From: Enterococcus gilvus ATCC BAA-350
GTDB taxonomy: Bacteria > Bacillota > Bacilli > Lactobacillales > Enterococcaceae
Direction: 5' to 3'
DNA: 64,000 bases
NCBI RefSeq assembly: GCF_000407545.1
Contig: NZ_ASWH01000003.1
Location: 19,135 to 83,134 of the forward strand
The notes below the pieces were generated by a model. The model had not been told where the DNA came from. It searched no databases and was given only the letters and a program-made list of their open reading frames with translations. The position numbers and the translations under genes were made by a program. Of this stretch, positions 1 through 7,384 are shown piece after piece (the stretch's first letter is position 1; the number at the start of each line of letters is the position of its first letter).

Positions 1-555
1 CTGTTCAATCAAGATCGTTGTTTGCTGAATAATTTCTTCGATCAATACTTCTTCTTGCGATATTTTGTACTCTGACTGACTATTAACAAAATGCATCGTA
101 ATACTTGTCAGCTCTCCTTTAGGTAATACGATATGGATCTGTTGCTGAATCATTTTGACTGTTTCTTCGGCTAATAGACTTTCTTTTGGGTACATTTGAG
201 CTATCTCATACGAGTATGTCATTCGAACATCTTTATAAGTTGTCAAACGCTGGATCGAAAACTGGATGTGGTCGGCCAAACTAAAAACCAAAGAGGGATT
301 CAATTGTCCATTTAATTCCTTCTGAGCCATGTTGACAATCTCTGCACTCAAATTCAAAATTTCCTCAGGTATTTCTTTCAATAGTCCTTCAAAATATTCA
401 CTTAATTTGTAGAACGTCATTGTGATTTTATTCAGATCCGTTAATTCATAAGGAGTTTTAGGGAAGCCTAACCCTTTGCCAAAAGCAATCAAATGGTTTC
501 CATTCCCATCAATCGCTTCCGCAACATTATTATTAATCTTCTTAATAATTTTCAT
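1..555 (-). CDS. BglG/LicT-family transcriptional antiterminator, 3' end outside window
   Basis: The reading frame begins at the ATG at 555 behind a strong GGAGG site and stays open to base 1, so the C-terminal part is missing. The first ~55 residues match a CAT-type RNA-binding domain (MKIIKKINNNV start, NGNHLIAFGKGLGF region). The remainder looks like the start of PTS regulation domain 1, with the expected conserved histidine in a DHIQF context near residue 105. Family members bind a RAT hairpin in nascent mRNA and prevent termination of beta-glucoside or other PTS operons; phosphorylation of PRD histidines controls them. A RAT overlapping a terminator lies directly upstream, so autoregulation is likely. 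The PTS genes themselves are not visible. Confidence 0.9.
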   Translation of the reverse strand, partial: MKIIKKINNNVAEAIDGNGNHLIAFGKGLGFPKTPYELTDLNKITMTFYKLSEYFEGLLKEIPEEILNLSAEIVNMAQKELNGQLNPSLVFSLADHIQFSIQRLTTYKDVRMTYSYEIAQMYPKESLLAEETVKMIQQQIHIVLPKGELTSITMHFVNSQSEYKISQEEVLIEEIIQQTTILIEQ

Positions 556-575
556 TTACTCCTCCGCCTTTCCAA

Positions 576-650
576 TAAAAAAACTCTTTGAGTACACACT
601 ACACCCTCCTTTTTTAAAGAGAATGGTAATGCCTCAAAGAGTAACAATCC
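576..650 (-). promoter_or_regulatory. RAT antiterminator site overlapping an intrinsic terminator
   Basis: On the minus strand the segment 650-625 begins GGATTGTTACT and ends GGCATTACC, matching the RAT consensus of BglG/LicT/SacY targets. Its inner part (642-633) is also the left arm of a perfect 10 bp terminator stem whose right arm is 592-583, followed by a run of T (minus sense) at 582-576. The two folds are mutually exclusive, which is the classic antitermination switch. The antiterminator gene starts 28 bases further on. Confidence 0.88.
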
Positions 651-721
651 ATTTTTATTTAAATTTCACTTAAAGAATAGCCGATAAGGAAAACGTTGTC
701 AACTGCTTTTGAATTCTTTTA

Positions 722-985
722 CTATTTATCCAAAATAACAGCATGTTCTTCAACCCATAACTTCATCTCAACCACCAATTCTTCAGGCTAGGCATAGTGA
801 TATTGCTCCGCCAGTTTATGCGACATCATTTCATACAGATTAATTGTCTCCTGCAACGCACGCCAACTATCCGCCGCATCAAATTTTCCAAAGACACCAT
901 TCGATCGTTTGGAGCAGAACCTGTTTGCATTCAGCCTCTCGCAGTTTGACCGTCCACAACTCCTCGTACACGATTTGCTTGGTAA
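722..985 (-). pseudogene. Decayed nucleotidyltransferase-like gene remnant
   Basis: Minus-strand translation gives a recognisable but broken protein tail: an ELWTVKLREAE segment, then a frame change near 905, then FDAADSWRALQETINLYEMM, an in-frame TAG near 791, and a VVEMKLWVEEHA end. The pattern resembles the C-terminal helical half of streptomycin/aminoglycoside 6-adenylyltransferase-like proteins, but I am not certain of the family. There is no intact start, so it is a fossil. It sits beside IS debris, which suggests insertion and deletion events at this end of the plasmid. Confidence 0.35.
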
Positions 986-1126
986 GATAAATTGCCAAAA
1001 ACCAAAAAGTATTCACTGTAAAATCAAAATTCTCAACAGTAATGGGCTATGCAACAGTCCTTTCAAAGCGTTCAGGAATCAGCTGCTGAGTAGTTCTAGT
1101 TTTATCTAGCAACACTTTCGCCCCGC

Positions 1127-1462
1127 GGTTCTGTTGCAAAGGTAAAAAATAAATCAACATTTATCAAATTAGTTTTTTTATTAAGCGGGAATCCCTAATA
1201 ATCCCTTAATCAAAGTAATTTTTCGTATTCCTGAACCCAACGGTAAATGGTTGTATGACAGACCTCAATGCCACGATCATAGAAAATTTCTTGAACTTCA
1301 CGATAACTGAGGTTATATCGAAGATAATAACCAACAGCCACAATAATCACGTCTTCTTGGTATTATTTTCTTTTAAAATGGTTCATATCTTCGTTCCTCC
1401 CGGGTCATTTTAGCTAGATTTTACACTAAAAGGACTTAATTGAAAAACTTTGCAACAAAACC
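1127..1462 (-). mobile_element. Internally deleted IS6-family element (336 bp)
   Basis: Both ends are IS6/IS1216-type terminal repeats: GGTTCTGTTGCAAAG at 1127-1141 and its inverse with one mismatch at 1448-1462. Inside, on the minus strand from about 1385, lies the start of an IS6 transposase: MNHFKRK, an in-frame TAA, then YQEDVIIVAVGYYLRYNLSY and a YDRGIEVCHTTIYRWVQEY helix-turn-helix segment. The DDE catalytic part is gone. Family elements are about 800 bp, so over half has been deleted while both ends were kept. The flanking 8 bp are not identical, so no target duplication is visible. Confidence 0.85.
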
Positions 1463-1589
1463 CGCCCGAGATAATTTATACGCTTACTGTTAGTTGTTTA
1501 TTATTTTTTTTTAATTGATTAAGTACTACAATAAGAATGAGAATAAGTTAAGTTATGTATCTTTTTCAATAATTTAGGAGGTGTTTTTT

Positions 1590-1942
1590 TTGATTTAAAA
1601 TTTGCAAGCTGTTTAATTGAAAGAGGATTATTTAAAACTCTATGAAAATTGATCGCAAAGAAGTACTTTGTTTCCGATAATACTGTTGCTCGAATTTTAA
1701 GAGAGGCGACAAAGAACTATCAGTCGAATTAAAACTACCTGCCGACCGTTTTATGTATGGATGAATTTAAATCAATGAAATCCATTTCTGGAGCTATGAG
1801 CTTTATTTGTGTTGACGGGACACCAATCGCTTGTTCACCCTTTATCGTGTTTCCAAATGCCGAGATCGTCACCGATCGCTTTCATATCGTGCAGCACATA
1901 GCCTATATTTTATTCAGATTGGTCTCCACCAACACGACTTGA
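1590..1942 (+). pseudogene. ISL3-family transposase remnant
   Basis: Plus-strand fragments match ISL3 transposases: an NTVARILREATKNY-like segment near 1685, then MDEFKSMKSISGAMSFI from 1757, and finally NAEIVTDRFHIVQHI, the DRFHIVQ signature around the catalytic aspartate. Frameshifts separate the pieces and the middle has been deleted. An open stretch of 61 codons from 1757 survives but cannot make a transposase. Confidence 0.75.
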
Positions 1943-1999
1943 CGAAGAACCTGAAAATAAACTATATTAAAACTAACATCTATTATTAGGAGTGATAAA

Positions 2000-2515
2000 G
2001 TGAAAAACAGTACCGGAATGGGGAAAGTTTTATTTGTTGGATATTTAATTGTCTTAATTTGGATATTATTATTCAAATTTTCACTTTCTTTTAGTGAAGT
2101 AGTTGCTCAATTTAATAATCAATCAAGAAGTATCAATTTAATACCTTTTAAAGGTTCTGTAGTATTAAATCAAGGGATTGATTTTTCAGAAATGATAAAT
2201 AATCTTCTTATTTTTATACCTTTTGGTGGGTTGTTGGGAATCATTGATAAAAATTCTTCTTTCGCAAAAAAAATAATGTACATTTTTTTATTCTCTTTAA
2301 GTATTGAAGCTCTTCAGTTTGTTTTTGGATTAGGAGCTACAGATATTACAGATATAATAACTAATACATTAGGAGGGACTGTAGGCCTTTTAATATACAG
2401 CTTTTTAAAATTGTTATTTAAAGAAAATAAATTGGATAGAATATTGACTGTGGTAGGTATGATTATATTCACCTGTTGCTTAGTTTTTCTGATTTTTTTA
2501 GTAATTGTGAATTAG
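2000..2515 (+). CDS. VanZ-like family membrane protein
   Basis: A 171-residue protein starting at GTG 2000 behind AGGAG. It has an N-terminal membrane helix and then the VanZ-like core: INLIPF, the N-x-L-I-F-I-P-F-G motif near residues 69-77, a second helix with E-x-L-Q (FSLSIEALQF), and a T-D-I-T-D-I-x-T-N-T-L-G-G motif around 115-127, followed by two more helices. VanZ homologues are linked to low-level teicoplanin or lipoglycopeptide tolerance, but most family members have unknown function. No vanA/B genes are nearby. It stands alone between IS remnants and a gene-free stretch. Confidence 0.85.
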   Translation: MKNSTGMGKVLFVGYLIVLIWILLFKFSLSFSEVVAQFNNQSRSINLIPFKGSVVLNQGIDFSEMINNLLIFIPFGGLLGIIDKNSSFAKKIMYIFLFSLSIEALQFVFGLGATDITDIITNTLGGTVGLLIYSFLKLLFKENKLDRILTVVGMIIFTCCLVFLIFLVIVN

Positions 2516-2794
2516 AAACAGTTATTTATTTGGCTGTTTGCCATAATCGCTAATTTAACTAAGTTAATTGATTTCACCTAAAATCGCGTTTTCAACACTC
2601 TTTTTGCTGATCTACCGATACTCAGAAACTCACCAGGATATCCGACGTCGATCACAAAAACGAGTATCAATTTAAATGATTGATAGTACTTTCATAGCTT
2701 GCACATTAATATCTAAAGACGCCTTATCGTGCGAGCTGTTGTCTTAGCAAAACAGCGAGAGCAAACCTTCCGTTTGCGGAGATTCATTGCTAGA
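2516..2794. other. Gene-free stretch with one 54 bp palindromic element
   Basis: No supported gene. The stretch contains palindromic element P1 at 2616-2669 and a small GCAAAC/GTTTGC hairpin at 2762-2778, which could be the weak end signal of the minus-strand genes above 2795. Confidence 0.5.
2616..2669 (-). repeat. 54 bp palindromic element P1
   Basis: The ends are cGATACTC and GAGTATCa. The reverse complement of its interior closely matches the interior of P3 (shared GATCGACGTCGG and ATCCTGG blocks), so P1 is an inverted copy of the same element. Confidence 0.75.
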
Positions 2795-3103
2795 TCATTC
2801 TTCATATTCAACTAATGCTGAGACAAATTCAATTTCACTCATAGGAGTAATAGACCAAAGTTGAGTATCCTCATTAAATGTTCTGATCCCCGTATCCTCA
2901 AACGATGAACATAGATCCTGTATAATTTCTTCTGCATCTTGTACAGTAACCAATTTCATTTTATCTCTTTTTTGAGTAAAACTATACCTTGTTTCGGTTG
3001 TTTCTGTAGAAAGAAATGCCCGCAACTGATTGTCCGCTTTATCAAGAACAGCAATGGTTGTATTTTTGGGTAACTTTGAATTGAAATCAATAACTTTATC
3101 CAT
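2795..3103 (-). CDS. Hypothetical plasmid protein, 102 aa
   Basis: Starts at ATG 3103 behind GGGAGG. It is acidic and soluble, with no membrane segment or signal peptide. I recognise no domain. The start VIDFNSKLPKNTTIAVLDKADNQLRA hints at a small alpha/beta fold, and the end is rich in glutamate. It is the last gene of a minus-strand series of small plasmid genes running from about 5.0 kb. Coding is supported by the good ribosome site and tight context; function is unknown. Confidence 0.7.
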   Translation of the reverse strand: MDKVIDFNSKLPKNTTIAVLDKADNQLRAFLSTETTETRYSFTQKRDKMKLVTVQDAEEIIQDLCSSFEDTGIRTFNEDTQLWSITPMSEIEFVSALVEYEE

Positions 3104-3176
3104 GAGTAGACCTCCCGCTAATGGTTAGTAGTAGGGCAATGCCCACTTATTTCAAATGCGATATTTTTAGTTCGTA

Positions 3177-3623
3177 TTATCTACGAAATTTCATTTGGGC
3201 GGCTAGAAGTTTTTCATGTTCCTTTTCTATGGTTGAAGAAAATATCTTGGCCGGCACATACCCGTTTCGTTCAATTAGGATTGTTTCTATCTTATGCAGC
3301 GTCTTAGTAACCTCACGAAGATTATCCTGATCTAGCTTGTCAGATTTCCTATTAGCACTGTGCACTTTGTTGTTTAAATCTCGACGAGCCTTTCTCGCTA
3401 ACGAAAGATAGTTATAAAGCTCGATCGTTAGACAATTCAACAACTCCTTTGTAGTAACGTACTGGAAGAACCACGGATCTTCTGTCAGTTCTGGTTTGCG
3501 TAATAATTCCTTCCTCGATTTGATTAGTTCAGCTTCAGTAAAGAATAAATCGCACTCTGTGCAATAGTACCCCTTATCTGTGCTGGTTAAATTTAAGTTG
3601 CAATACTTGCACTTCATAGTCAT
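3177..3623 (-). CDS. Zinc-ribbon protein of unknown function
   Basis: 148 residues, starting at ATG 3623 or the in-frame ATG at 3617 (AAAGGA upstream). The N-terminus holds two cysteine pairs, CKYC and CTEC, about 17 residues apart, typical of a small zinc ribbon. The rest is helical and basic, with many Lys/Arg and a coiled-coil-like tail (LHKIETILIERNGY, STIEKEHEKLLAAQMKFRR). No enzyme motif is seen. It might bind nucleic acid or a partner protein. It lies between palindromic elements P1 and P2. Confidence 0.75.
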   Translation of the reverse strand: MTMKCKYCNLNLTSTDKGYYCTECDLFFTEAELIKSRKELLRKPELTEDPWFFQYVTTKELLNCLTIELYNYLSLARKARRDLNNKVHSANRKSDKLDQDNLREVTKTLHKIETILIERNGYVPAKIFSSTIEKEHEKLLAAQMKFRR

Positions 3624-3640
3624 TCATCCTTTCCTGAATT

Positions 3641-3694
3641 TGATACTCGCTCTTTCCTCCTGCAGCCGGCGGCCAGGGCAATTTTTGAGTATCA
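3641..3694 (+). repeat. 54 bp palindromic element P2
   Basis: TGATACTC, 38 bp, GAGTATCA. The interior carries CAGCCGGCGGCCAGG, shared with P5. Six bases separate it from P3, so the two form a tandem pair. Confidence 0.8.
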
Positions 3695-3700
3695 CTTTTT

Positions 3701-3754
3701 TGATACTCGCTTTTGCGATCGACGTCGGAGATCCTGGAGAGTGTTCGATTATCA
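3701..3754 (+). repeat. 54 bp palindromic element P3
   Basis: Starts TGATACTC and ends GATTATCA (one base off the usual GAGTATCA). The interior GATCGACGTCGGAGATCCTGG is near-identical to P1 in reverse and similar to P4. It overlaps the last codons of the minus-strand gene ending at 3752. Confidence 0.75.
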
Positions 3755-4075
3755 CTTTTCTCCTGATAATCTATCAAGTATAGATTTAACTTCGTTAACT
3801 CTGACTTTATTCATTTCTAATTCAAGCGCTTTAGCTACAGGCAGAAATTCTGAATCCGAATTCTCTAGAACCTCATTGCGAGTCTCTTCAGCTAGTATCT
3901 CACCTTTAAGCTCTAACTCTATAAGTTCGGCCAATAGGCACTTGATCAATTGCCTGCGTGATTCTGAATTTGAATGAATAATGAAACTTATACTAATTTG
4001 TTGATCTCTTTCCAAGAACAAGCTTCCTCTCAAAGTGATATCACTTTTCTTGTATTTATGAAAAAGTGATATCAC
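3752..4075 (-). CDS. Small acidic helical plasmid protein
   Basis: Up to 107 codons from a GTG at 4075. That GTG overlaps the TGA of the upstream small gene (GTGA), which suggests translational coupling. A TTG near 4015 with AGAGGA upstream is an alternative start and would place the two 12 bp palindromes at 4034-4074 in the leader. The product is Leu/Glu-rich (RRQLIKCLLAELIELELKGE; SILDRLSGEK) and probably helical, with no known domain. It belongs to the minus-strand series of small plasmid genes. Confidence 0.55.
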   Translation of the reverse strand: MISLFHKYKKSDITLRGSLFLERDQQISISFIIHSNSESRRQLIKCLLAELIELELKGEILAEETRNEVLENSDSEFLPVAKALELEMNKVRVNEVKSILDRLSGEK

Positions 4076-4080
4076 TTTTT
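4031..4080. promoter_or_regulatory. Two identical palindromes, possible operator pair
   Basis: AAAGTGATATCACTTTT occurs twice with centres about 33 bp (three helical turns) apart: 4032-4048 and 4063-4079. Each contains the perfect 12 bp palindrome AGTGATATCACT. Phased twin palindromes at the junction of two small genes, one a ribbon-helix-helix candidate, look like repressor binding sites. The function is inferred. Confidence 0.5.
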
Positions 4081-4245
4081 CTTTTGCAATTGCGGTATAG
4101 GGAATTTTGCTCTTTCTTTATCGTCAAGCATCCGAACCGCTATCCTGACTACCTCTGCCTCGCTTATATTGTACTCTTCTGACATTCGCTTAACAGCGGC
4201 TGACTCTCTATCATAGAATTTGTAAGGATTTCTTGTAACGCCCAT
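4072..4245 (-). CDS. 57-residue ribbon-helix-helix-like protein
   Basis: Starts at ATG 4245 behind AGGAGG with ideal spacing and ends at TGA 4072-4074. A short N-terminal strand region (VTRNPYKFYDRESAAV) is followed by helix-turn-helix-like segments (KRMSEEYNISEAEVVRIAVRML), which is the layout of small CopG/Arc-type DNA-binding proteins. The stop codon sits inside a perfect palindrome that could be its own operator. The RHH assignment rests on pattern only. Confidence 0.6.
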   Translation of the reverse strand: MGVTRNPYKFYDRESAAVKRMSEEYNISEAEVVRIAVRMLDDKERAKFPIPQLQKKK

Positions 4246-4263
4246 TGTGTACCTCCTATTCTA

Positions 4264-4749
4264 CTACGTAATCATTTCTCTTTGTTTATATTTTAGACCA
4301 TCTTTAAATCCTGCTACTAAGGCTTCATTGTCTTGGACTTTGTGTGAAACATCTTTCCCTTCTACAAACTTCTTTTTCTCTATTGCCTGAATTACTGCTT
4401 CTGGAAGTTGCAATGCTAATTCATACCCCTTTGTAGTTACCTGTTCGTTTAAAGCGCTAGATAACCCCCTTAGATAGCCTTCAATGTAATCTTGTTTAAG
4501 CTGGCATTTGCGTTTCCACTTTCGTTTAACTTCTGGCCGCCCCTGGTATATTACTTTGTCAACCACTTCCCTTTTGGTTTGCTGTTGCTTGTAATAAAAT
4601 AGGTCGTCTTCAGTAATTTTGTGCTCTAACATTAATTCCTGAGCCTTTGCCAACGCTGTCATAGACTCTTCGTCGTTGGCGTCATTAGCCAATGCTAGTA
4701 ACTTTTGAATCTTCTGTTGTCTTTTGTTCTCCAATCCCCATTCCCCCAT
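4264..4749 (-). CDS. DUF2786 domain protein, shortened
   Basis: 161 residues from ATG 4749. Residues 7-45 match DUF2786 (KIQKLLALANDANDEESMTA, then AKAQELMLEHKI). The C-terminal part (DYIEGYLRGLSSALNEQV onward) matches the end of the longer plasmid and phage proteins carrying this domain. The usual middle region of roughly 70-80 residues appears to be missing, with VKRKWKRKC joined straight to the C-terminal helix, so this may be an internally deleted form. The function of the family is unknown. Confidence 0.75.
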   Translation of the reverse strand: MGEWGLENKRQQKIQKLLALANDANDEESMTALAKAQELMLEHKITEDDLFYYKQQQTKREVVDKVIYQGRPEVKRKWKRKCQLKQDYIEGYLRGLSSALNEQVTTKGYELALQLPEAVIQAIEKKKFVEGKDVSHKVQDNEALVAGFKDGLKYKQREMIT

Positions 4750-4750
4750 T

Positions 4751-5008
4751 TCATAAAGAAATCTCTATTAAGTGCTTTGCTAAATCGTATTCTAGTGCTA
4801 TTTCATCTGATAAAGGTATTGTAGTTGTGTAAAATTCCTCAGATGTGCTGCACCCTCGGAAAACTCCTCCGACCTCTAAATCATAATCTTCGAAAACTTC
4901 AACCCTCATTAAATCAGTCGTTTTAGCTTCCTTTTGAATTTTATTTACAACCTCTTGAATACTCGCCCTCTTGAACGTTTTTACGATCTTTTCAGATTTA
5001 TTATCCAT
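4751..5008 (-). CDS. Hypothetical plasmid protein, 85 aa
   Basis: I chose the ATG at 5008 because AGGAGG lies seven bases before it; an upstream in-frame start at 5035 would add nine basic residues and has no such site. The product is soluble and mixed alpha/beta (ASIQEVVNKIQKEA; LMRVEVFEDYDLEVGGVF). No known domain. Its stop is one base from the next gene's start at 4749, so the two are co-transcribed. Confidence 0.65.
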   Translation of the reverse strand: MDNKSEKIVKTFKRASIQEVVNKIQKEAKTTDLMRVEVFEDYDLEVGGVFRGCSTSEEFYTTTIPLSDEIALEYDLAKHLIEISL

Positions 5009-5163
5009 TGAATACCTCCTCTGTTTCCTCCGCAAGTAGAAATTTTACAAACCTAATCGTATTACTTATTTAAAAATTTTGATGAAAAAAATTTTAAATG
5101 AATATAGAATGAATTTAGGGAATGATTGGCCAATCTTCCAATAAAACATTTGGAGGAACATAT

Positions 5164-5613
5164 ATGAATTATTTAATTGAATCATTATCATCTAAAACAG
5201 TTTTTTTTAAACGTCGAGTAGGTTCTTATGGACCCGAAAACCATGCTTTAATGGACTCTGTAAAGGCTCACTTAAAAAAAGAAAAGCTCTTCTCTGAAAA
5301 TACAGTTATCTACGGTATTGCATTAGATGATCCTACTAAAATATCGGCAGAACATTGTCGTTATGATGTTGCTGTGGAATCAGATGTTGCCATACCAAAT
5401 ATGAGCTCAAAAGACTTGGATTCAGGTGATTATGCAATTTTCGAAATCGACCATACTAGCAATGCTGTTTCAGCTTTTTGGAATACTTTTGCATCTTTAT
5501 TAACTCAAGATTCTTATGCGATAGATTTTTCTAGACCTATTTTAGAGAGGTATAGAATTAGTTTAATCAATGCGGGGCGCTGCGAAATGCTAGTACCGAT
5601 AAAAATGCAATAA
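5164..5613 (+). CDS. GyrI-like small-molecule-binding domain protein
   Basis: 149 residues from ATG 5164 with TTTGGAGGAACAT upstream; an earlier in-frame ATG at 5122 lacks a ribosome site. It is a stand-alone AraC effector-binding/GyrI-like domain: YLIESLSSKTVFFKRRVGSY, then HCRYDVAVES, DYAIFEIDHTS and RYRISLINAGRCEMLVPI. The family binds drugs or small ligands, or inhibits gyrase. There is no DNA-binding domain attached. A hairpin terminator follows at 5623-5643. It is oriented against the surrounding minus-strand genes. Confidence 0.8.
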   Translation: MNYLIESLSSKTVFFKRRVGSYGPENHALMDSVKAHLKKEKLFSENTVIYGIALDDPTKISAEHCRYDVAVESDVAIPNMSSKDLDSGDYAIFEIDHTSNAVSAFWNTFASLLTQDSYAIDFSRPILERYRISLINAGRCEMLVPIKMQ

Positions 5614-5622
5614 GATTTTCTA

Positions 5623-5648
5623 GAGAACCTTTCGTAGGTTCTCTTTCT
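5623..5648 (+). terminator. Rho-independent terminator
   Basis: GAGAACCT (5623-5630) pairs with AGGTTCTC (5636-5643) around a five-base loop and is followed by TTTCT. It ends the GyrI-like gene. Confidence 0.75.
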
Positions 5649-5695
5649 ACTTGATTGCCCCATCTAGTGGAACTATCCTGTTTTTCATTGACTAC

Positions 5696-5863
5696 TTATT
5701 TGGTTAAAAGATAATAAACGAGAGTGGCCACAAAACAAGTCGATAATGCTAAACAGCAGATTAACAAGAATGCCCTTAACCAAATTGGTGATTTCTTCCA
5801 TGAATATCCAGAAATTGTAAGCATTATCCAAAATGTAAATGCTGAAAATAAAAATTGTTTCAT
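5696..5863 (-). CDS. Small two-helix membrane protein, 55 aa
   Basis: Starts at ATG 5863 behind GGAGG. The sequence has two hydrophobic helices (FLFSAFTFWIMLTISGYSW and FLLICCLALSTCFVATLVYY) joined by a short KKSPIWLR loop. The tryptophan and cysteine content and good ribosome site support a real small membrane protein. No family recognised. It is convergent with the GyrI-like gene. Confidence 0.6.
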   Translation of the reverse strand: MKQFLFSAFTFWIMLTISGYSWKKSPIWLRAFLLICCLALSTCFVATLVYYLLTK

Positions 5864-6032
5864 TGATTTCCTCCGTTTACGTAGGATATTATTCTGAGTT
5901 AAAAAATAAATAGTTCGTATATTAACTATGTGATTTCTTAAATAAATACTTTCATGTTTAGCTATTTACAAATTGAATATTTGGAGTAGAATTAATTTAA
6001 TTCATAATTCACATCATTTTGGAGGTTTTTTA

Positions 6033-6521
6033 ATGGCAACTATAATGAAAGTGCTTGTCTTGATATTACCTTTCTCCTTTTTATTGCATTGTTTCGAGGA
6101 ATTTTATTTTCCAGGAGGATTTATTGATTGGTATCATACATTCAGACCTTCACTATCTAAACAAAAACCGCGATATTATATAAAGGTAAATATAATTGCG
6201 TTTCTTATTGTTTCAATAATTTCCATCAGTGTATTTTTCTTAGGAACATCCTACAACTCATTCCTAATTGCCTCTACGTTCCTAGCTGCGAATGCCTTTT
6301 TCACACATATTTTAGGTGCTATTCACACTAAGAGATATTCTCCTGGAATGATTACTGGGGCTCTACTTTATATTCCTATCTGTGTTTTGGCATACATTTT
6401 TTCATTTTTAAGTGGGACACTACTCATAAGCGATATAATCCCAGACTTAATTCTAGGCTCTCTATATGAACTATGGAATATTTACAAGTACAAAAAAAGA
6501 AGTAAGATCATACACAAATGA
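6033..6521 (+). CDS. HXXEE domain integral membrane protein
   Basis: I place the start at ATG 6033, 13 bases after GGAGG; an in-frame ATG at 5973 has no ribosome site. The protein (162 residues) begins with a membrane helix containing HCFEE, the H-x-x-E-E motif that names the family. A second conserved block is HILGAIHTKRYSPGM, where family members show a similar H-x-x-x-x-x-x-x-Y-x-P-G pattern. Five membrane helices are likely. The family function is unknown. A terminator follows at 6540-6568. Confidence 0.8.
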   Translation: MATIMKVLVLILPFSFLLHCFEEFYFPGGFIDWYHTFRPSLSKQKPRYYIKVNIIAFLIVSIISISVFFLGTSYNSFLIASTFLAANAFFTHILGAIHTKRYSPGMITGALLYIPICVLAYIFSFLSGTLLISDIIPDLILGSLYELWNIYKYKKRSKIIHK

Positions 6522-6539
6522 AAGGCACTTTGTTTCACC

Positions 6540-6568
6540 GTTAGTCAATTTATTTGACTGACTTTTTT
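6540..6568 (+). terminator. Rho-independent terminator
   Basis: GTTAGTCAA pairs with TTGACTGAC around a short AT loop and is followed by a TTTTTT run. It ends the HXXEE gene. Confidence 0.7.
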
Positions 6569-6626
6569 CTGTTATAGCCCCAACTATAGGAGCTATTATT
6601 TCAATAATTACCAAGATATATTGTCT

Positions 6627-6657
6627 GAGAAGCTTCAGCGGCCGCTGGAAGCTTCTC
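6627..6657. repeat. 31 bp GC-rich palindrome
   Basis: GAGAAGCTTC and GAAGCTTCTC flank an AGCGGCCGCT core, giving an almost perfect palindrome with no T-run on either side. It lies just past the stop of the minus-strand gene at 6670, so it may be an inefficient terminator or mRNA 3' stabiliser. A protein-binding site is the alternative. Confidence 0.6.
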
Positions 6658-6669
6658 AAACCAATTAGG

Positions 6670-6861
6670 TTAATACTCAGCAAGCTTTTTTTCGAGTTCT
6701 TTATAATCCAATATCGCAATTTGTAAATCATAGTTCGCTAGATCAAATCCTGCTTGCAGTGCTTCTAATTCAGTAGGAACACTTTTTACATGATGATCAT
6801 GTCCCTTCGAATTAACTCGATATAGATCATAAGATCCGTTGCTTCCCTCTACTCTATACAT
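6670..6861 (-). CDS. Hypothetical plasmid protein, 63 aa
   Basis: Starts at ATG 6861 behind AAGGAGG. It is tyrosine-rich at the N-terminus (MYRVEGSNGSYDLYRVNSKG) and then helical (ELEALQAGFDLANYDLQIAIL). The first half looks like a beta-hairpin module of the kind seen in DUF-type plasmid proteins that follow conjugation genes. Function unknown. It is 13 bases from the upstream gene's stop, so they share an operon. Confidence 0.65.
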   Translation of the reverse strand: MYRVEGSNGSYDLYRVNSKGHDHHVKSVPTELEALQAGFDLANYDLQIAILDYKELEKKLAEY

Positions 6862-6874
6862 AAATTTGTCCTCC

Positions 6875-7369
6875 TTATTTTTCGCCTTTTCCTTGGACCC
6901 ATTCGATAAATAATTGGATCACCAGTAGTGTTGCGGTTTCATCCATTGACAGGTACAAGGAAATAACATCTTCATCAAACATGCTAGTATTTCTATCAAC
7001 CAGGTAGTAGATCAAATCTAACGCGTGGCTATGCTGCCATGAGTAAACATGTTTTAAATGCCTTAATAATTCTCCCTGCTCTTCGTCCAACTCTGGTTCA
7101 TCTACCTTGTATGCCTCAATAAATCGTTTAAGTTTGCCTACTTCAGATCTCCATCGTTTTCTCTCTTCCTCTTCTTCGTGTCGCATTTTCTCTCTTGTAT
7201 GTCCACCTTCGTAGTAGCAGCTCAACCAATATTCGCACTCTTCTACCATTTCTTTGACAGATTTCAGCTGAGGTTCCTCACTAAAACCGGTTCCGATCGT
7301 CATGTGTTCGCAACAAATCGTCATCATGATTCCGTTAAATCGCTTCTTAGCCTTTTCAAATTGTCCCAT
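6875..7369 (-). CDS. Hypothetical acidic plasmid protein, 164 aa
   Basis: Starts at ATG 7369 with GAAGGGAA upstream. It is soluble, highly charged and helical, with a Glu/Arg-rich central stretch (REKMRHEEEEERKRWRSEVG) likely to form a coiled coil, and an alpha-helical C-terminus ending WVQGKGEK. No catalytic motif. It is co-oriented and closely spaced with the secreted nuclease gene upstream. I do not recognise the family. Confidence 0.7.
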   Translation of the reverse strand: MGQFEKAKKRFNGIMMTICCEHMTIGTGFSEEPQLKSVKEMVEECEYWLSCYYEGGHTREKMRHEEEEERKRWRSEVGKLKRFIEAYKVDEPELDEEQGELLRHLKHVYSWQHSHALDLIYYLVDRNTSMFDEDVISLYLSMDETATLLVIQLFIEWVQGKGEK

Positions 7370-7384
7370 CTATTCCATTCCCTT

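Noticed and set aside
2000-2515. Part of a van glycopeptide-resistance operon
   Set aside because: Only a VanZ-like protein is present. No ligase, dehydrogenase or dipeptidase of the van type is adjacent; the dehydrogenase at 49.7 kb is a general D-2-hydroxyacid type, far away and without a VanA-type ligase.
3574-3777. Short minus-strand frame across palindromes P2 and P3
   Set aside because: It merely reads through the palindromes into the zinc-ribbon gene in another frame. There is no ribosome site.
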